Origin: Gammaproteobacteria bacterium
GTDB lineage: Bacteria > Pseudomonadota > Gammaproteobacteria > Pseudomonadales > Azotimanducaceae
Reading direction: 5' to 3'
Assembly: GCA_009841615.1 (NCBI GenBank)
Contig: VXLL01000011.1
Span: forward strand, 62,001-126,000
Length of the DNA stretch: 64,000 nt
The notes under the pieces are model-generated. The model was not told where the DNA came from. It saw only the letters and a list, made by a program, of their open reading frames with translations, and did no database searches. The translations under genes were made by a program, and so were the position numbers. This document shows positions 9,458-18,568 of this stretch, in pieces (positions within the stretch are counted from its first letter, which is position 1; every line of letters starts with the position of its first letter).

Positions 9458-11230
9458 CTATTCTTCATCGTTTGTCTTGGTCACATTGGAGCGGCGGAAT
9501 TTATTTCTGAACCAATTAGTGAAGGCGTTTCCTTGGGACTCTCCCAATTCTGATTCCTCTAACGCCTCTGCTAAGTTCGGATTCACTAATGCACTGTGAT
9601 CGTCGACCGACTCAGATGCTTCTTTCAATTCCTTTGCACGCTTCTCCGCTTCAAGTGTTTGGGCTATTTCTTCCGAGCTCGCTGGTGCCGTCCAACTAAA
9701 AGGACCTCCGTCGGGAGGAAGAGACCACATACCACTTCGACTTAGGTAATAGAAGTCGAAGAAGCTCACTGACACTTCAGGTACTGAATTGCGTTCGAAA
9801 ATATCGTTCATGACGCGCGTGCGCATGACGTTATTTCGAACTAGATTTTGATATTCAGGGTCAAAAACTCTATCGGAATCTAGTCCAAGTTTGCTTAGAC
9901 GTTCGTACTCTACACGGGTGTACTCGGCGATTAAATCATCGGTTGGTTGAAGACTATGTTCCTCGGCATATTGACGAATAAATAGACCTTCGAGAATACC
10001 AAAATAAGTTCGAGTTAGCAACGACGGTTTCAATCCGTTTTTGTCTGGTACAAACGTGGCTCCTAAATCAGACCAATGGTCTTCAATTAGTGGCGCATGC
10101 TGCTCTCCAACTAATATGCGATAAGGTAAATCGACTGGATTCATTGCACAAATTTGCGCGGCCACTTGAGCTTGCTTTGCGTCGCGGGTGCCTTGCTGTA
10201 TCGTCCCCTCTACATATCGTGTCAACTCGTTGTTCAACTCTTCGAGATTTTTGTAAGGCACGTCGTCCCGCGCGAAAAATCCTTCGTTGACCGCATCATT
10301 TGAAATTTCTTCAACTTTTAATATCTTGACTTTGACATGCAAATGGCGTAGTGGAAGCCTAGACAAGTCTAGCCACGAAAAAATGAGCTCCGACGACACC
10401 AATTCTGTTTGTGTGCTATCCTCCGTCGAATCGTCGAGGACGGTATCGGCCGCTTCGTTCACGTTGATCGAGTCTGTATCCTCGACCAATTCCTCGTCCT
10501 CTTGTTGAAATGCTGACAATGGAACATTTGAAATTTGTGCATCAAATTCAAACTCTTCGCCGGTTGATCGATTCAGTAATTCGTCGTGTAGTACTGAACC
10601 TAATAGGTCGTCATCGTATAACCACTTCTCAATAACGACTTGGTGTTTTCCTAGATAGTCTTGCGCCCATTCCGCGTATGTGCTTCTAATATCTCCGGTG
10701 AAATTTGATGCAATGTCTTCGATTTCGACGATCACCCTATCCCCTGTCTGAATTGGTCGATCGACCTCTGATCCGATCGCACGTTCAAACCGATAAAGAG
10801 AACCACTGCGGTTTAGACAGTCTTCATCTGCTGAAATCTTTGGATCACAAAGAATTAAAGACTCTAGCTGGGACAGGTCGAGAACCGGTCTTACGACGAA
10901 GTCAACTATGTACTCCGTTTGGCTTAAGTCGTCCGGGTGGTCGATATCAGCGTGTGTAATTTTCCAAACATCAAAATCGTCAAGATTTTCTGCAAATTCC
11001 ATTGCCTCCCGGATGCCCAAGGTGTGTATGTTCTTTAAGATCCCGTCGCGATATCGATCTTTTATCAAACTACGAGGAACTTTACCTGGTCGAAAACCGG
11101 GAAGACGGGCTTCTTGAGCCAATTCTTCAGCATTACGCTCGAATCGGTCATTGATTTCGTCTTCGCTCAGTTTGAAACGGAGTCTTCGCTCCAGTGAACT
11201 GAGCGGTTTGATTGACGTCGTATGCATCAA
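9458..11230 (-). CDS. tig: Trigger factor, enlarged form
   Basis: Ribosome-bound chaperone with the ribosome-docking signature GFRPGKVP at residues 45-52. The protein has 590 residues, while most trigger factors have about 430-480. The extra length is in two places. One is an acidic, low-complexity insertion (about 242-280, [11 protein letters not shown] and similar) inside the FKBP-like isomerase region. The other is a C-terminal extension from about 515 that ends in a basic stretch ([11 protein letters not shown]) and an acidic tail. The isomerase domain itself is divergent. Position upstream of clpP confirms identity. Either of two Met codons at 11230 and 11227 may start it. Confidence 0.93.
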   Translation of the reverse strand: MMHTTSIKPLSSLERRLRFKLSEDEINDRFERNAEELAQEARLPGFRPGKVPRSLIKDRYRDGILKNIHTLGIREAMEFAENLDDFDVWKITHADIDHPDDLSQTEYIVDFVVRPVLDLSQLESLILCDPKISADEDCLNRSGSLYRFERAIGSEVDRPIQTGDRVIVEIEDIASNFTGDIRSTYAEWAQDYLGKHQVVIEKWLYDDDLLGSVLHDELLNRSTGEEFEFDAQISNVPLSAFQQEDEELVEDTDSINVNEAADTVLDDSTEDSTQTELVSSELIFSWLDLSRLPLRHLHVKVKILKVEEISNDAVNEGFFARDDVPYKNLEELNNELTRYVEGTIQQGTRDAKQAQVAAQICAMNPVDLPYRILVGEQHAPLIEDHWSDLGATFVPDKNGLKPSLLTRTYFGILEGLFIRQYAEEHSLQPTDDLIAEYTRVEYERLSKLGLDSDRVFDPEYQNLVRNNVMRTRVMNDIFERNSVPEVSVSFFDFYYLSRSGMWSLPPDGGPFSWTAPASSEEIAQTLEAEKRAKELKEASESVDDHSALVNPNLAEALEESELGESQGNAFTNWFRNKFRRSNVTKTNDEE

Positions 11231-11271
11231 GAACGGTTATCTCAAAATTTGGTGTTGATGGGATTTGTCGT

Positions 11272-11348
11272 TGGGGTGGATGATGGGGCTTGAACCCACG
11301 ACAACCAGATCCACAATCTGGGGCTCTACCAACTGAGCTACATCCACC
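11272..11348 (-). tRNA. tRNA-His (GTG)
   Basis: Minus-strand cloverleaf with the extra G-1 typical of tRNA-His, acceptor arm GTGGATG/CATCCAC, discriminator C, encoded CCA, D-arm GCTCAGTTGGTAGAGC, anticodon stem CCAGA/TCTGG with loop containing GTG, and a T-arm with GGTTCAAGC. It is the last of the tRNA group just before tig. Confidence 0.96.
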
Positions 11349-11480
11349 AGAGAACTTTCATCGCGCTTGCGCCAGAGCTTGAAAATAAGTAGGCTCTAAC
11401 CCAATAGAAATGATCGATAAATTTTACGGATGATTTAACCGGTCTGAACCTATATTTAACGGATGCTCAGCGAGAAAAAT

Positions 11481-11557
11481 TGGCACGCTCGGAAGGACTC
11501 GAACCTTCAACCCTCGGCTTAGAAGGCCGATGCTCTATCCAGTTGAGCTACGAGCGC
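11481..11557 (-). tRNA. tRNA-Arg (TCT)
   Basis: Minus-strand tRNA with acceptor GCGCTCG/CGAGCGT, discriminator G and encoded CCA. The D-arm is GCTCAACTGGATAGAGC, the anticodon stem TCGGC/GCCGA carries loop CTTCTAA (anticodon TCT), and the T-loop is GGTTCGAGTCC. Its first ten bases overlap the last codons of the membrane-protein gene upstream. Confidence 0.96.
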
Positions 11558-12108
11558 TTCGTATCCTTAATCACAAGAAAAGCAAAGGACTTCCGGAGAA
11601 ATTCCAAGAACTTGTGCGGAAATTCGATGAAATCTTTGGTGGGATACTCGGCGGTCCCGAGATAGTCTTTCCTAACACTATAAATTGACCAACCGATCGA
11701 TACACACAAGGCCGCGCCAACACAAGACCAAACGACGAGACCTGCCGCCCACGGAGACCATGTATTCACCGATAGAAAAGCGTCCGCTACACCCATTACT
11801 ATTGCAAGAAAAATAAACAGCCATATCAACCAGAACCTTAAAAACATCCCGATGAAATAAACAGTGTTCTTTTGGATCGTTCTATTTCGTACTCTATATA
11901 TACACCATCCAAGGGATATACAGAATGCTGGGACTAATGTGAGCCAAAGCGCTCCAGCACTACCTCTGAGACCTCTGAGATTAGGTACGTAATCTGACAG
12001 ATTGCCTAACACGACACAAAAGCCGATAAACCACAGTGCCCAGTGGGAAAAGAACAACCAACCGAAAGCGAACTTTTCAAGAACCTGTTTTGCTGTTTTA
12101 TTCATCAC
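11548..12108 (-). CDS. Hypothetical multi-pass membrane protein between two tRNA genes
   Basis: A 186-residue protein with four strongly hydrophobic stretches (about 13-35, 48-68, 84-108 and 121-145), a two-fold repeat of a Gly-Trp-Ser/Cys-Ile-Tyr-(Ser/Arg)-Val-Arg motif (LGWCIYRVRN and IGWSIYSVRK), and a charged C-terminal tail. I do not recognise the family. The internal repeat suggests two copies of a two-span unit. The gene sits between tRNA-Pro and tRNA-Arg, normally neighbours in gammaproteobacteria, and its stop lies inside the tRNA-Arg 5' end by ten bases. This looks like an insertion at a tRNA gene; no integrase is seen. Confidence 0.7.
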   Translation of the reverse strand: MMNKTAKQVLEKFAFGWLFFSHWALWFIGFCVVLGNLSDYVPNLRGLRGSAGALWLTLVPAFCISLGWCIYRVRNRTIQKNTVYFIGMFLRFWLIWLFIFLAIVMGVADAFLSVNTWSPWAAGLVVWSCVGAALCVSIGWSIYSVRKDYLGTAEYPTKDFIEFPHKFLEFLRKSFAFLVIKDTKRS

Positions 12109-12298
12109 TTTAGATTTTACCGGTCGAGGTTAGTTCGAACACGTGCATCAAACTTCAAAAATTCTACACGACCCGCTTCACAAAACAGGCTATATGTACT
12201 GTAGTGTGGAAACCTCCTTCTTCAGTTTCAGGCCTTCAAACGGGTGTCCCATACAAGTAACCACGCTCCCCGCCTTCTCAGGCCTCTACATGAAGAGA

Positions 12299-12375
<77 letters not shown>

Positions 12376-12508
12376 ATCTTCTAAGCGGAAAGAAACGTTA
12401 TATGCTACTCACCGAATATTGTCAAATCAATTGATCACGTACGTCAACGTGCCTCGTTGACACTGTGCAAAATTGTATGCTCGTCTCGCTTGGAATCACA
12501 CTCTCTAC

Positions 12509-13363
12509 ATGACCGCCCGCGTTCTTAACGGCTTAACAATTGCTAAATCCATTCGACACGAAGTAGGCAATAGAGTTCAACAAATCGTCGAACAATATGA
12601 CGTGCGCCCCGGCCTAACAGTAATTCTAGTGGGTAATGACCCTGCTTCAGAACTTTACGTACGATTAAAGAAACGAGACTGCGAAGCCGCCGGAATTAGT
12701 TGCGAGATCAAGAATTTCTCCGCCGACACTTCTGAACAACAGCTCACCGACACGATCGATTCGTTAAACGCGGATCCTGATGTTCACGGAATATTGCTAC
12801 AACTGCCATTACCCGAACAGTTCTATGCTCCCAGAGTTGTTGACCGGATTGATCCAATCAAAGATGTTGACGGTATCACACCCTTGAATATGGGCAAACT
12901 TGCGCTACGAGAACCGGCTCATCGTTGTTGTACGCCGAAAGGCGTAATGACTTTGCTCGATCATACTGGCATAGATCTTCTGGGATTGGATGCTGTGGTT
13001 GTGGGTGCGTCGAATCACGTTGGTCGACCAATGTGTTTGGAGTTGTTGTTGCGTGGATGTACGGTCACGTGTACCCATAAATATTCAAGAGACACCTCTT
13101 TCCACACGCGACAAGCAGACATTCTCGTTACCGCTACTGGTATTGGCGGACTGATTCGAAAAGACTGGGTAAAACCCGGTGCGGTGGTTATTGATGTTGG
13201 CATCGAAACTCAACCAGACGGGCGATTGAAAGGTGATGTCGCATATGAGGAAGTGAAAGAAATCGCGTCGTGGATTACACCGGTACCCGGTGGTGTTGGT
13301 CCAATGACTCGAGTCTCAATACTGCAGAATTTACTGGCAACCGTCGAACAGACACTACATTGA
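12509..13363 (+). CDS. folD: FolD, methylene-tetrahydrofolate dehydrogenase/cyclohydrolase
   Basis: Bifunctional enzyme of one-carbon metabolism that interconverts methylene-, methenyl- and formyl-tetrahydrofolate. With the ATG at 12509 it is 284 residues, matching the family (288 in E. coli). An in-frame start 36 bases upstream would only add an unrelated leader. Key segments are YVRLKKRDCEAAGI with the catalytic lysine, GILLQLPLPEQF, VVVGASNHVGRPM (NADP binding) and the end signature ITPVPGGVGPMTRVS. Its stop overlaps the start of lpxH, so the two are coupled. Confidence 0.94.
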   Translation: MTARVLNGLTIAKSIRHEVGNRVQQIVEQYDVRPGLTVILVGNDPASELYVRLKKRDCEAAGISCEIKNFSADTSEQQLTDTIDSLNADPDVHGILLQLPLPEQFYAPRVVDRIDPIKDVDGITPLNMGKLALREPAHRCCTPKGVMTLLDHTGIDLLGLDAVVVGASNHVGRPMCLELLLRGCTVTCTHKYSRDTSFHTRQADILVTATGIGGLIRKDWVKPGAVVIDVGIETQPDGRLKGDVAYEEVKEIASWITPVPGGVGPMTRVSILQNLLATVEQTLH

Positions 13364-14067
13364 ACCGCTACTTCATTGCTGATCTACACCTAGACGCTGC
13401 GGCACCACAAAAACTCTTCACTCTACAAGCGGTGTTAGCCAATGCCGTTGAACTCGATTGTGAAATATACATTCTCGGCGATCTAGTAGAGACTTGGATT
13501 GGAGACGATGACGATTGTGCGTTTGCCGATCAACTTCGTGAGACTCTTCGAATTCCGTCTCAACGAGTCCCACTCTATCTCATGCACGGTAATCGAGATT
13601 TTCTGTTCGGTCAAACATTCGCTTCAGACGTCGGTGCAACAATTCTTGAGGATCCAACTGTAATCGAGATTGAAGGCAAACGAGTATTACTGTCTCATGG
13701 GGACGTGTATTGCACGAGCGACCTTCCTTACCAAGAAATTCGTACGAAATTTCGATCTGCAGATTGGCAACAGTCTTTTCTCTCAAAGACCTTAGATGAA
13801 CGCAGACATCTCGCAGCAACGATGCGTATGCAAAGCAAGGAAGCGGTCGCAGAGAAAAGTGAGTACATCACTGATGTTGTTGAAGATGCAATAGTAGAGT
13901 CCCTTCAGAGTTATGACTGCCGGACAATGATTCACGGGCATACTCATCGCCCCGGTCAACATCGAATGGGAAACGGATATACGCGGTACGTATTGGGGGA
14001 TTGGGGACGATGCGGTTGGCAAATATATGCAACACCGCAAATTCGCTTGGAGTGTTTCCCGGTGTGA
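13360..14067 (+). CDS. lpxH: LpxH, UDP-2,3-diacylglucosamine diphosphatase
   Basis: Lipid A pathway enzyme that hydrolyses UDP-2,3-diacylglucosamine to lipid X and UMP. It is a calcineurin-like metallophosphatase with FIADLHLD, YILGDLVETWIGDD, LMHGNRDFLFG, LLSHGDVYCT and MIHGHTHRPGQH, which together supply the metal ligands. The start is taken as TTG at 13360, overlapping the folD stop (TTGA), because the protein then begins LNRYFIADLHLD as in relatives and is 235 residues. Further upstream starts would lie inside folD. Confidence 0.92.
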   Translation: MNRYFIADLHLDAAAPQKLFTLQAVLANAVELDCEIYILGDLVETWIGDDDDCAFADQLRETLRIPSQRVPLYLMHGNRDFLFGQTFASDVGATILEDPTVIEIEGKRVLLSHGDVYCTSDLPYQEIRTKFRSADWQQSFLSKTLDERRHLAATMRMQSKEAVAEKSEYITDVVEDAIVESLQSYDCRTMIHGHTHRPGQHRMGNGYTRYVLGDWGRCGWQIYATPQIRLECFPV

Positions 14068-14089
14068 GACGTTGCTAGCGAAGTTCTAA

Positions 14090-14701
14090 CTAGCCTGTAG
14101 TACCGACGGGATCACCACTATGAAATCTAAACTGGTCGTCAAAACTGGTAATCAATGTCACTTCATGACTGAGTAGTTCCTGCACCCGCGCATTAATCAC
14201 TGTTTCCTCCTCTAGACGTAAGGCCATATGGAGATACGCCAAAAAATGCCGATGCTCGGACTCCTTCAATTTGCCGTACAACTTCGCGACTCTTCCTTCA
14301 AGAACTTCCTCCAGTAGTTCAAATCGCTCGTAGCTTCGGGCTTCAATAATGGAGGCAATTAATAAATCATCGAATTTGGTGGGGTTATGTTCTCGTGCGT
14401 AGCTGTGCAGTGCCCTTGCGTACTTACTTGGGCTTAAATACACGTACTCGATCTCTAATGTCTTCAGTAGCGCATGCACCTGTTCAAAGTGGCGCATTTC
14501 TTCGCGCACAATCTTTGAGAGCTGGACCGCAAAATCACACTGCTCTTCGTATCGATAGATCATTGACAACGCCGAACTCGCCGCTTTGCGTTCACAGTTT
14601 GCATGATCGATTAACAACAGTGGCTGACGGTTCGAAGCTTGTTCGACCCAAGACTTTGGGGTGCTGACGTGGAGAAACTCAGCCGCTTCGAGTACCGACA
14701 T
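14090..14701 (-). CDS. miaE: MiaE, tRNA 2-methylthio-isopentenyladenosine hydroxylase
   Basis: Non-haem di-iron oxygenase that hydroxylates the ms2i6A37 base in tRNAs. It has 203 residues and a ferritin-like four-helix layout. The iron ligands can be seen in DHANCERKAAS, REEMRHFEQVHALL, IIEARSYERFELLEEVL and KESEHRHFLAY. It stands at the end of the purF-side minus-strand block, converging with lpxH. Confidence 0.92.
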   Translation of the reverse strand: MSVLEAAEFLHVSTPKSWVEQASNRQPLLLIDHANCERKAASSALSMIYRYEEQCDFAVQLSKIVREEMRHFEQVHALLKTLEIEYVYLSPSKYARALHSYAREHNPTKFDDLLIASIIEARSYERFELLEEVLEGRVAKLYGKLKESEHRHFLAYLHMALRLEEETVINARVQELLSHEVTLITSFDDQFRFHSGDPVGTTG

Positions 14702-14731
14702 ATTGATTACTTTTTGTGCTACGACGTTAGG

Positions 14732-16231
14732 TTAGAAATTCTGAAACGCTAAAGTTGCTTCGGTCGCTACTTTTGAAGCGTTACTACGAATTTCCGAGAG
14801 TGTCATCAGGTAGTCCGGACTAATGTCTGGATTGTCGTACTCGCCGTCAAACACAGAACATTCAAAACCGTCGACACTGGTGTTTCCTTCGCGAGCCGCG
14901 GCAATCAGATCGGGCAGTGTTTGATACACGAGCATGTCTGCTCCGATCCGGTTCGCAATCTGTACTTCATTGCGATTGTTCGCCAAGAATTCGCTACTTG
15001 TCGGTAAATCGATCCCGTAGACATTCGGATATCGGATCGGTGGAGCCGCAGAAGCTACATACACTTTATTGGCACCTGCGCGATGTGCTTGACGAATACT
15101 CTCGGACAACGTCGTTCCACGAACAATGGAATCTTCAATCAACAGAACATTCTTGCCTTCAAACTCAAGCTGAATCGCGTTTAACTTTTGACGTACCGAC
15201 TTGCGTCGCATACTTTGTTCAGGCATGATGAAAGTACGACCAATATAACGATTTTTGACGAAACCTTCACGTAGTTTTACATTCAATCGATTTGCAACTG
15301 GAATTGCTGCGGTTCGACTAGTCTCAGGTATCGGTATCACTACATCGATATCATGCTCGCCGTTAGGAAACCGGTCCAAGATTTGATCAGCGAGTTTGTC
15401 ACCCATTCGAAGTCTTGCTTTGTACACCGAAATATTGTCTAAGACAGAATCTGGACGCGCAAGGTATACATGCTCGAAAATACACGGTGTCAAACTAGGA
15501 CTGTCGTGGCAAACTTGGGCGTGAAGTTGTCCTTGGCGATCAATAAAAATCGCTTCTCCCGGTTGTACGTCGCGATATATTTCGTACCCCAATACCGAGA
15601 GTACCGCGGATTCGCTAGCAATGATGTAGTCATCGGTTACGCCTCGTTTGATACCAACAATTAGTGGTCGAATCCCGCGGGGATCACGAATTCCAACGAT
15701 TCCTGATCCAACAATTAGCGCGACCACAGCATAACCGCCTCGACAGGCTGAATGTAACTTTCTGACAGCGTCAAACACGTTCTCTGGGTGCACAACGCCA
15801 CGGTTCGAACTATCTAATTCATTTGCAAGCACATTCAAAAACAGTTCTGAGTCCGACGAGGTGTTGATATGCCGAGGAACATTACGAAAGTACTGTTCAC
15901 GCAACTCTCGTACGTTGGTCAGGTTCCCGTTGTGAGCTAGACATATGCCGTAAGGGGAATTTACATAGAGTGGTTGTGCTTCATGGAAACTACTAGTACC
16001 AGCAGTCGGATAGCGGACGTGCCCAATTCCCATGTTACCGCGGAGTCCTTCGAGATGGTGTTCATCAAAAACTTCGCTGACGAGTCCCGCTTGTTTGTAG
16101 CTGTGACATCGCTGATCGTGCGAGGTTACGATGCCGGCGGAATCTTGCCCTCGGTGCTGAAGCACCAATAACGCGTCATACAGTTCTTGGCTTACAGGGT
16201 CACTACTGACTATGCCAACGATGCCACACAT
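14732..16231 (-). CDS. purF: PurF, amidophosphoribosyltransferase
   Basis: First enzyme of purine synthesis, making phosphoribosylamine from PRPP and glutamine. It has 499 residues (E. coli 505). The N-terminal nucleophile is Cys2 in MCGIVGIV. The glutaminase domain has RHINTSSDSELFLN, and the PRPP-binding loop is VLLIEDSIVRGTTLSESI. It abuts cvpA by one base, as in the conserved cvpA-purF pair. Confidence 0.97.
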   Translation of the reverse strand: MCGIVGIVSSDPVSQELYDALLVLQHRGQDSAGIVTSHDQRCHSYKQAGLVSEVFDEHHLEGLRGNMGIGHVRYPTAGTSSFHEAQPLYVNSPYGICLAHNGNLTNVRELREQYFRNVPRHINTSSDSELFLNVLANELDSSNRGVVHPENVFDAVRKLHSACRGGYAVVALIVGSGIVGIRDPRGIRPLIVGIKRGVTDDYIIASESAVLSVLGYEIYRDVQPGEAIFIDRQGQLHAQVCHDSPSLTPCIFEHVYLARPDSVLDNISVYKARLRMGDKLADQILDRFPNGEHDIDVVIPIPETSRTAAIPVANRLNVKLREGFVKNRYIGRTFIMPEQSMRRKSVRQKLNAIQLEFEGKNVLLIEDSIVRGTTLSESIRQAHRAGANKVYVASAAPPIRYPNVYGIDLPTSSEFLANNRNEVQIANRIGADMLVYQTLPDLIAAAREGNTSVDGFECSVFDGEYDNPDISPDYLMTLSEIRSNASKVATEATLAFQNF

Positions 16232-16746
16232 TATGTGCTTGTGGGGGGACTCACGGGCGTAGAAAAAGACCCGAGAATGTCTCGAACGAAGACTTCAAAC
16301 TCCATCAAAAACTGTAACAAGCGTGAGTTTTTCCAGAGCTCTTCTGGAGCGGTTCCAAGTTCGAAAATTATACCCATCGCGATCACTACGAAAGCACCAG
16401 TCAAGAATCCCAAAACCATGCCAAGTACACGGTCCAAGGGTTTTAGTCCAGTCATATCCAGAGCTTTACTAACAAATTGTTGGGTAAACGCACCTACGAC
16501 TAAAACAGCTATGAGTAAAAGAGAAAAACCAATGACTTCAGGTAACCAAGGTATCGACTCTAGACCTTTAGGAAATATCAACTTTCCAATGGTTGTACCA
16601 AACATGATGCCGAGCACGATACCCACGACCCACGCAGCCAAACCGACGAGGGATTTGAGAAACCCGCTAAATCTTCCAATTAGCGCGCCAACGAGCAATA
16701 TCACGCAGATAGCGATATCAACGATACTAATCTCGAAAGGCGACAT
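16231..16746 (-). CDS. cvpA: CvpA family membrane protein
   Basis: Inner-membrane protein of 171 residues with four membrane spans. It matches CvpA, known for a role in colicin V production and envelope stress in E. coli. The family pattern is seen in FEISIVDIAICVILLVGALI and LIGRFSGFLKSLVGLAAWVVG. Position directly before purF supports the call. Its exact biochemical function is not known. Confidence 0.9.
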   Translation of the reverse strand: MSPFEISIVDIAICVILLVGALIGRFSGFLKSLVGLAAWVVGIVLGIMFGTTIGKLIFPKGLESIPWLPEVIGFSLLLIAVLVVGAFTQQFVSKALDMTGLKPLDRVLGMVLGFLTGAFVVIAMGIIFELGTAPEELWKNSRLLQFLMEFEVFVRDILGSFSTPVSPPTST

Positions 16747-16751
16747 GTGCC

Positions 16752-17291
16752 CTAGTCTTGGTAGGCGACGATCATCGGTTTGATATCGTATTTCGTCTCT
16801 AAGTCCGACAATTGATCTTCTGCGTCATCTCGTCGGAGAAACGGTCCAATTGCGACACGATGCATCGTTTTACCGTCGACCTTGGCTACTGACAACCATG
16901 CTTGGTCACCAGCAGCGATGCACTGGTCGACTAAATTTTGAGCACTATTCTCGTTCGCGAAACTTGCAAGCTGTACCGCCCAACGCTTTGTCTCCGCAAC
17001 TTCTGTAGTGAGTTCTGGTTCCCCAATTCGGACACCCGTTTCCTTATCAAAACCGTCAACATCTACGTGCGCGTCAAGTCTTGCCCCTGCTTCATACAAC
17101 GTTTCCAGGGGAGGTTCTTCAATTGTCAGATCGGGTAATTCGATTTCCGGTTTTTCAAAATCGTCGATCTCGGCGGTGATCTGTACGGGTTTATCGAACA
17201 GCATCGGTACGAAGATAATCAACACTGCGGCTAAGAAAATACTCCCCACGACAATGTTCCGCGTTTTAGCATCCATTCTGTTTTTCTTCAT
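16752..17291 (-). CDS. dedD: SPOR-domain protein, DedD-like
   Basis: Membrane-anchored peptidoglycan-binding protein of the DedD type, 179 residues, thought to act at the division septum. A basic start MKKNRMDAKTRNIVVG leads to one membrane span (about 12-29). An acidic Pro/Glu-rich linker follows, then a C-terminal SPOR domain (about 103-178) with WAVQLASFANENSAQNLVDQ and HRVAIGPFLRRDDAEDQL. It lies between folC and cvpA, its usual place. Confidence 0.88.
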   Translation of the reverse strand: MKKNRMDAKTRNIVVGSIFLAAVLIIFVPMLFDKPVQITAEIDDFEKPEIELPDLTIEEPPLETLYEAGARLDAHVDVDGFDKETGVRIGEPELTTEVAETKRWAVQLASFANENSAQNLVDQCIAAGDQAWLSVAKVDGKTMHRVAIGPFLRRDDAEDQLSDLETKYDIKPMIVAYQD

Positions 17292-17295
17292 TCCA

Positions 17296-18534
17296 TTAAC
17301 TCGCGACGTTTGCCCTGAGTCGTCCTACGACATCAAAAGAACCAACGACTAGAATCAGGTCTCCTGATACCGTATTGGCTACCAATTCTTGGTAGGCGAA
17401 ATCCAATTCTTCGATACATTGTATTCCAAAGTCAGCACTTTGAGTCTTCCAGTTCGTACCTCGTCTTCCCTGTGTAGCGGTAACGAGGACACGATCAGGG
17501 TGTATTTTTAGTGCTTTGACTATACCTGAAAAGTCTTTGCTCTTCGATATTCCTAATAACACTCTAGCTATTGGTTTATCAGTCAATTTTGGTATGAATC
17601 GCATTAAGTGTTCGACTGCATCTGGATTGTGTGCTACATCCAATAGCCAGTCGCGATCTAAGTGATGGATCAGTTCCATTCGACCAAGTAATTGCTCGGA
17701 AGCAGATCCGGCCACGACGGTTTCATTCACCACATACCCTAGGGTAACTGTAATTTGCGCGGCAAGAGCGAGCGATAAAGGATGTTTGGGGATTCCCGAT
17801 ATCTCAATACGTCTTGCACTAGCTCCCTGACTAATAAATACGGTGCCCTTGTTTTGGTCGTGCAACTGATAGTCAAAGTCTTGCCTGCGATGAAGTATTG
17901 GACAGTCTAATGCTCGTGTCCGACCTATCACTGTAGATACACTCTTTAGATCTCCGTAGAGTAGAGGTACGCCACATCGAGCAATTCCTACTTTTTCCCA
18001 TCCAATAGTCTCGAGGTCCGGTCCCAGCATTTCTTGATGATCCAAAGCAATCGAAGTTATCACATTGACGTCTCGACACACGACATTGCTCGCATCATAG
18101 CGTCCCCCGACACCAACTTCTAATACCACCACATCTACTTGATGTTTTTTGAAAATCCACAGACCAGCTAACGTCGCATAGTCGTGGTAGCTGAGGTGGA
18201 CTTCGTCTTGTGCTTCACGTATTACTTCAAACGTTGAAACAATTTCTTCGTCTCCGACGGGTCGACCATCGATCCGAATTCGTTCGTTGTAAATTTGAAG
18301 ATGAGGAGAGTAGGTGCTACCAACCTTAACGCCTTGCGCCATAAGCAAACGCTCTGTGAAATTTACCGTGGTCCCTTTACCATTCGTGCCTGCCACAACC
18401 ACTACATGATTTGCAGGACGTAACAAGTCCAATCGTCGCGCGACGCGAAACACATGATACCAGCTTCTTTTTCGACCAAGTCGCTGAGCACTCTCAATCC
18501 AAGCAAGCCATGATTGAAGATCTGAGGTCCCCAA
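17296..18534 (-). CDS. folC: FolC, folylpolyglutamate / dihydrofolate synthase
   Basis: Mur-ligase-like enzyme that makes dihydrofolate and adds glutamates to folates, 412 residues. The ATP loop is VVVAGTNGKGTTVNFTERLL, followed by GSTYSPHLQIYNERIRIDG, and LDVAHNPDAV marks the ligase core. Start is a TTG at 18534. In most gammaproteobacteria accD precedes folC; here truA is directly upstream, 34 bases away, and accD is absent. Confidence 0.92.
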   Translation of the reverse strand: MGTSDLQSWLAWIESAQRLGRKRSWYHVFRVARRLDLLRPANHVVVVAGTNGKGTTVNFTERLLMAQGVKVGSTYSPHLQIYNERIRIDGRPVGDEEIVSTFEVIREAQDEVHLSYHDYATLAGLWIFKKHQVDVVVLEVGVGGRYDASNVVCRDVNVITSIALDHQEMLGPDLETIGWEKVGIARCGVPLLYGDLKSVSTVIGRTRALDCPILHRRQDFDYQLHDQNKGTVFISQGASARRIEISGIPKHPLSLALAAQITVTLGYVVNETVVAGSASEQLLGRMELIHHLDRDWLLDVAHNPDAVEHLMRFIPKLTDKPIARVLLGISKSKDFSGIVKALKIHPDRVLVTATQGRRGTNWKTQSADFGIQCIEELDFAYQELVANTVSGDLILVVGSFDVVGRLRANVAS

Positions 18535-18568
18535 TGGGGGCGAGCCTACTTGGTGCTGAGTCAGACTA

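Noticed and set aside
16187-16783. Long plus-strand frame of about 198 codons
   Set aside because: It is the reverse of cvpA and part of the SPOR gene; the minus-strand genes are certain.
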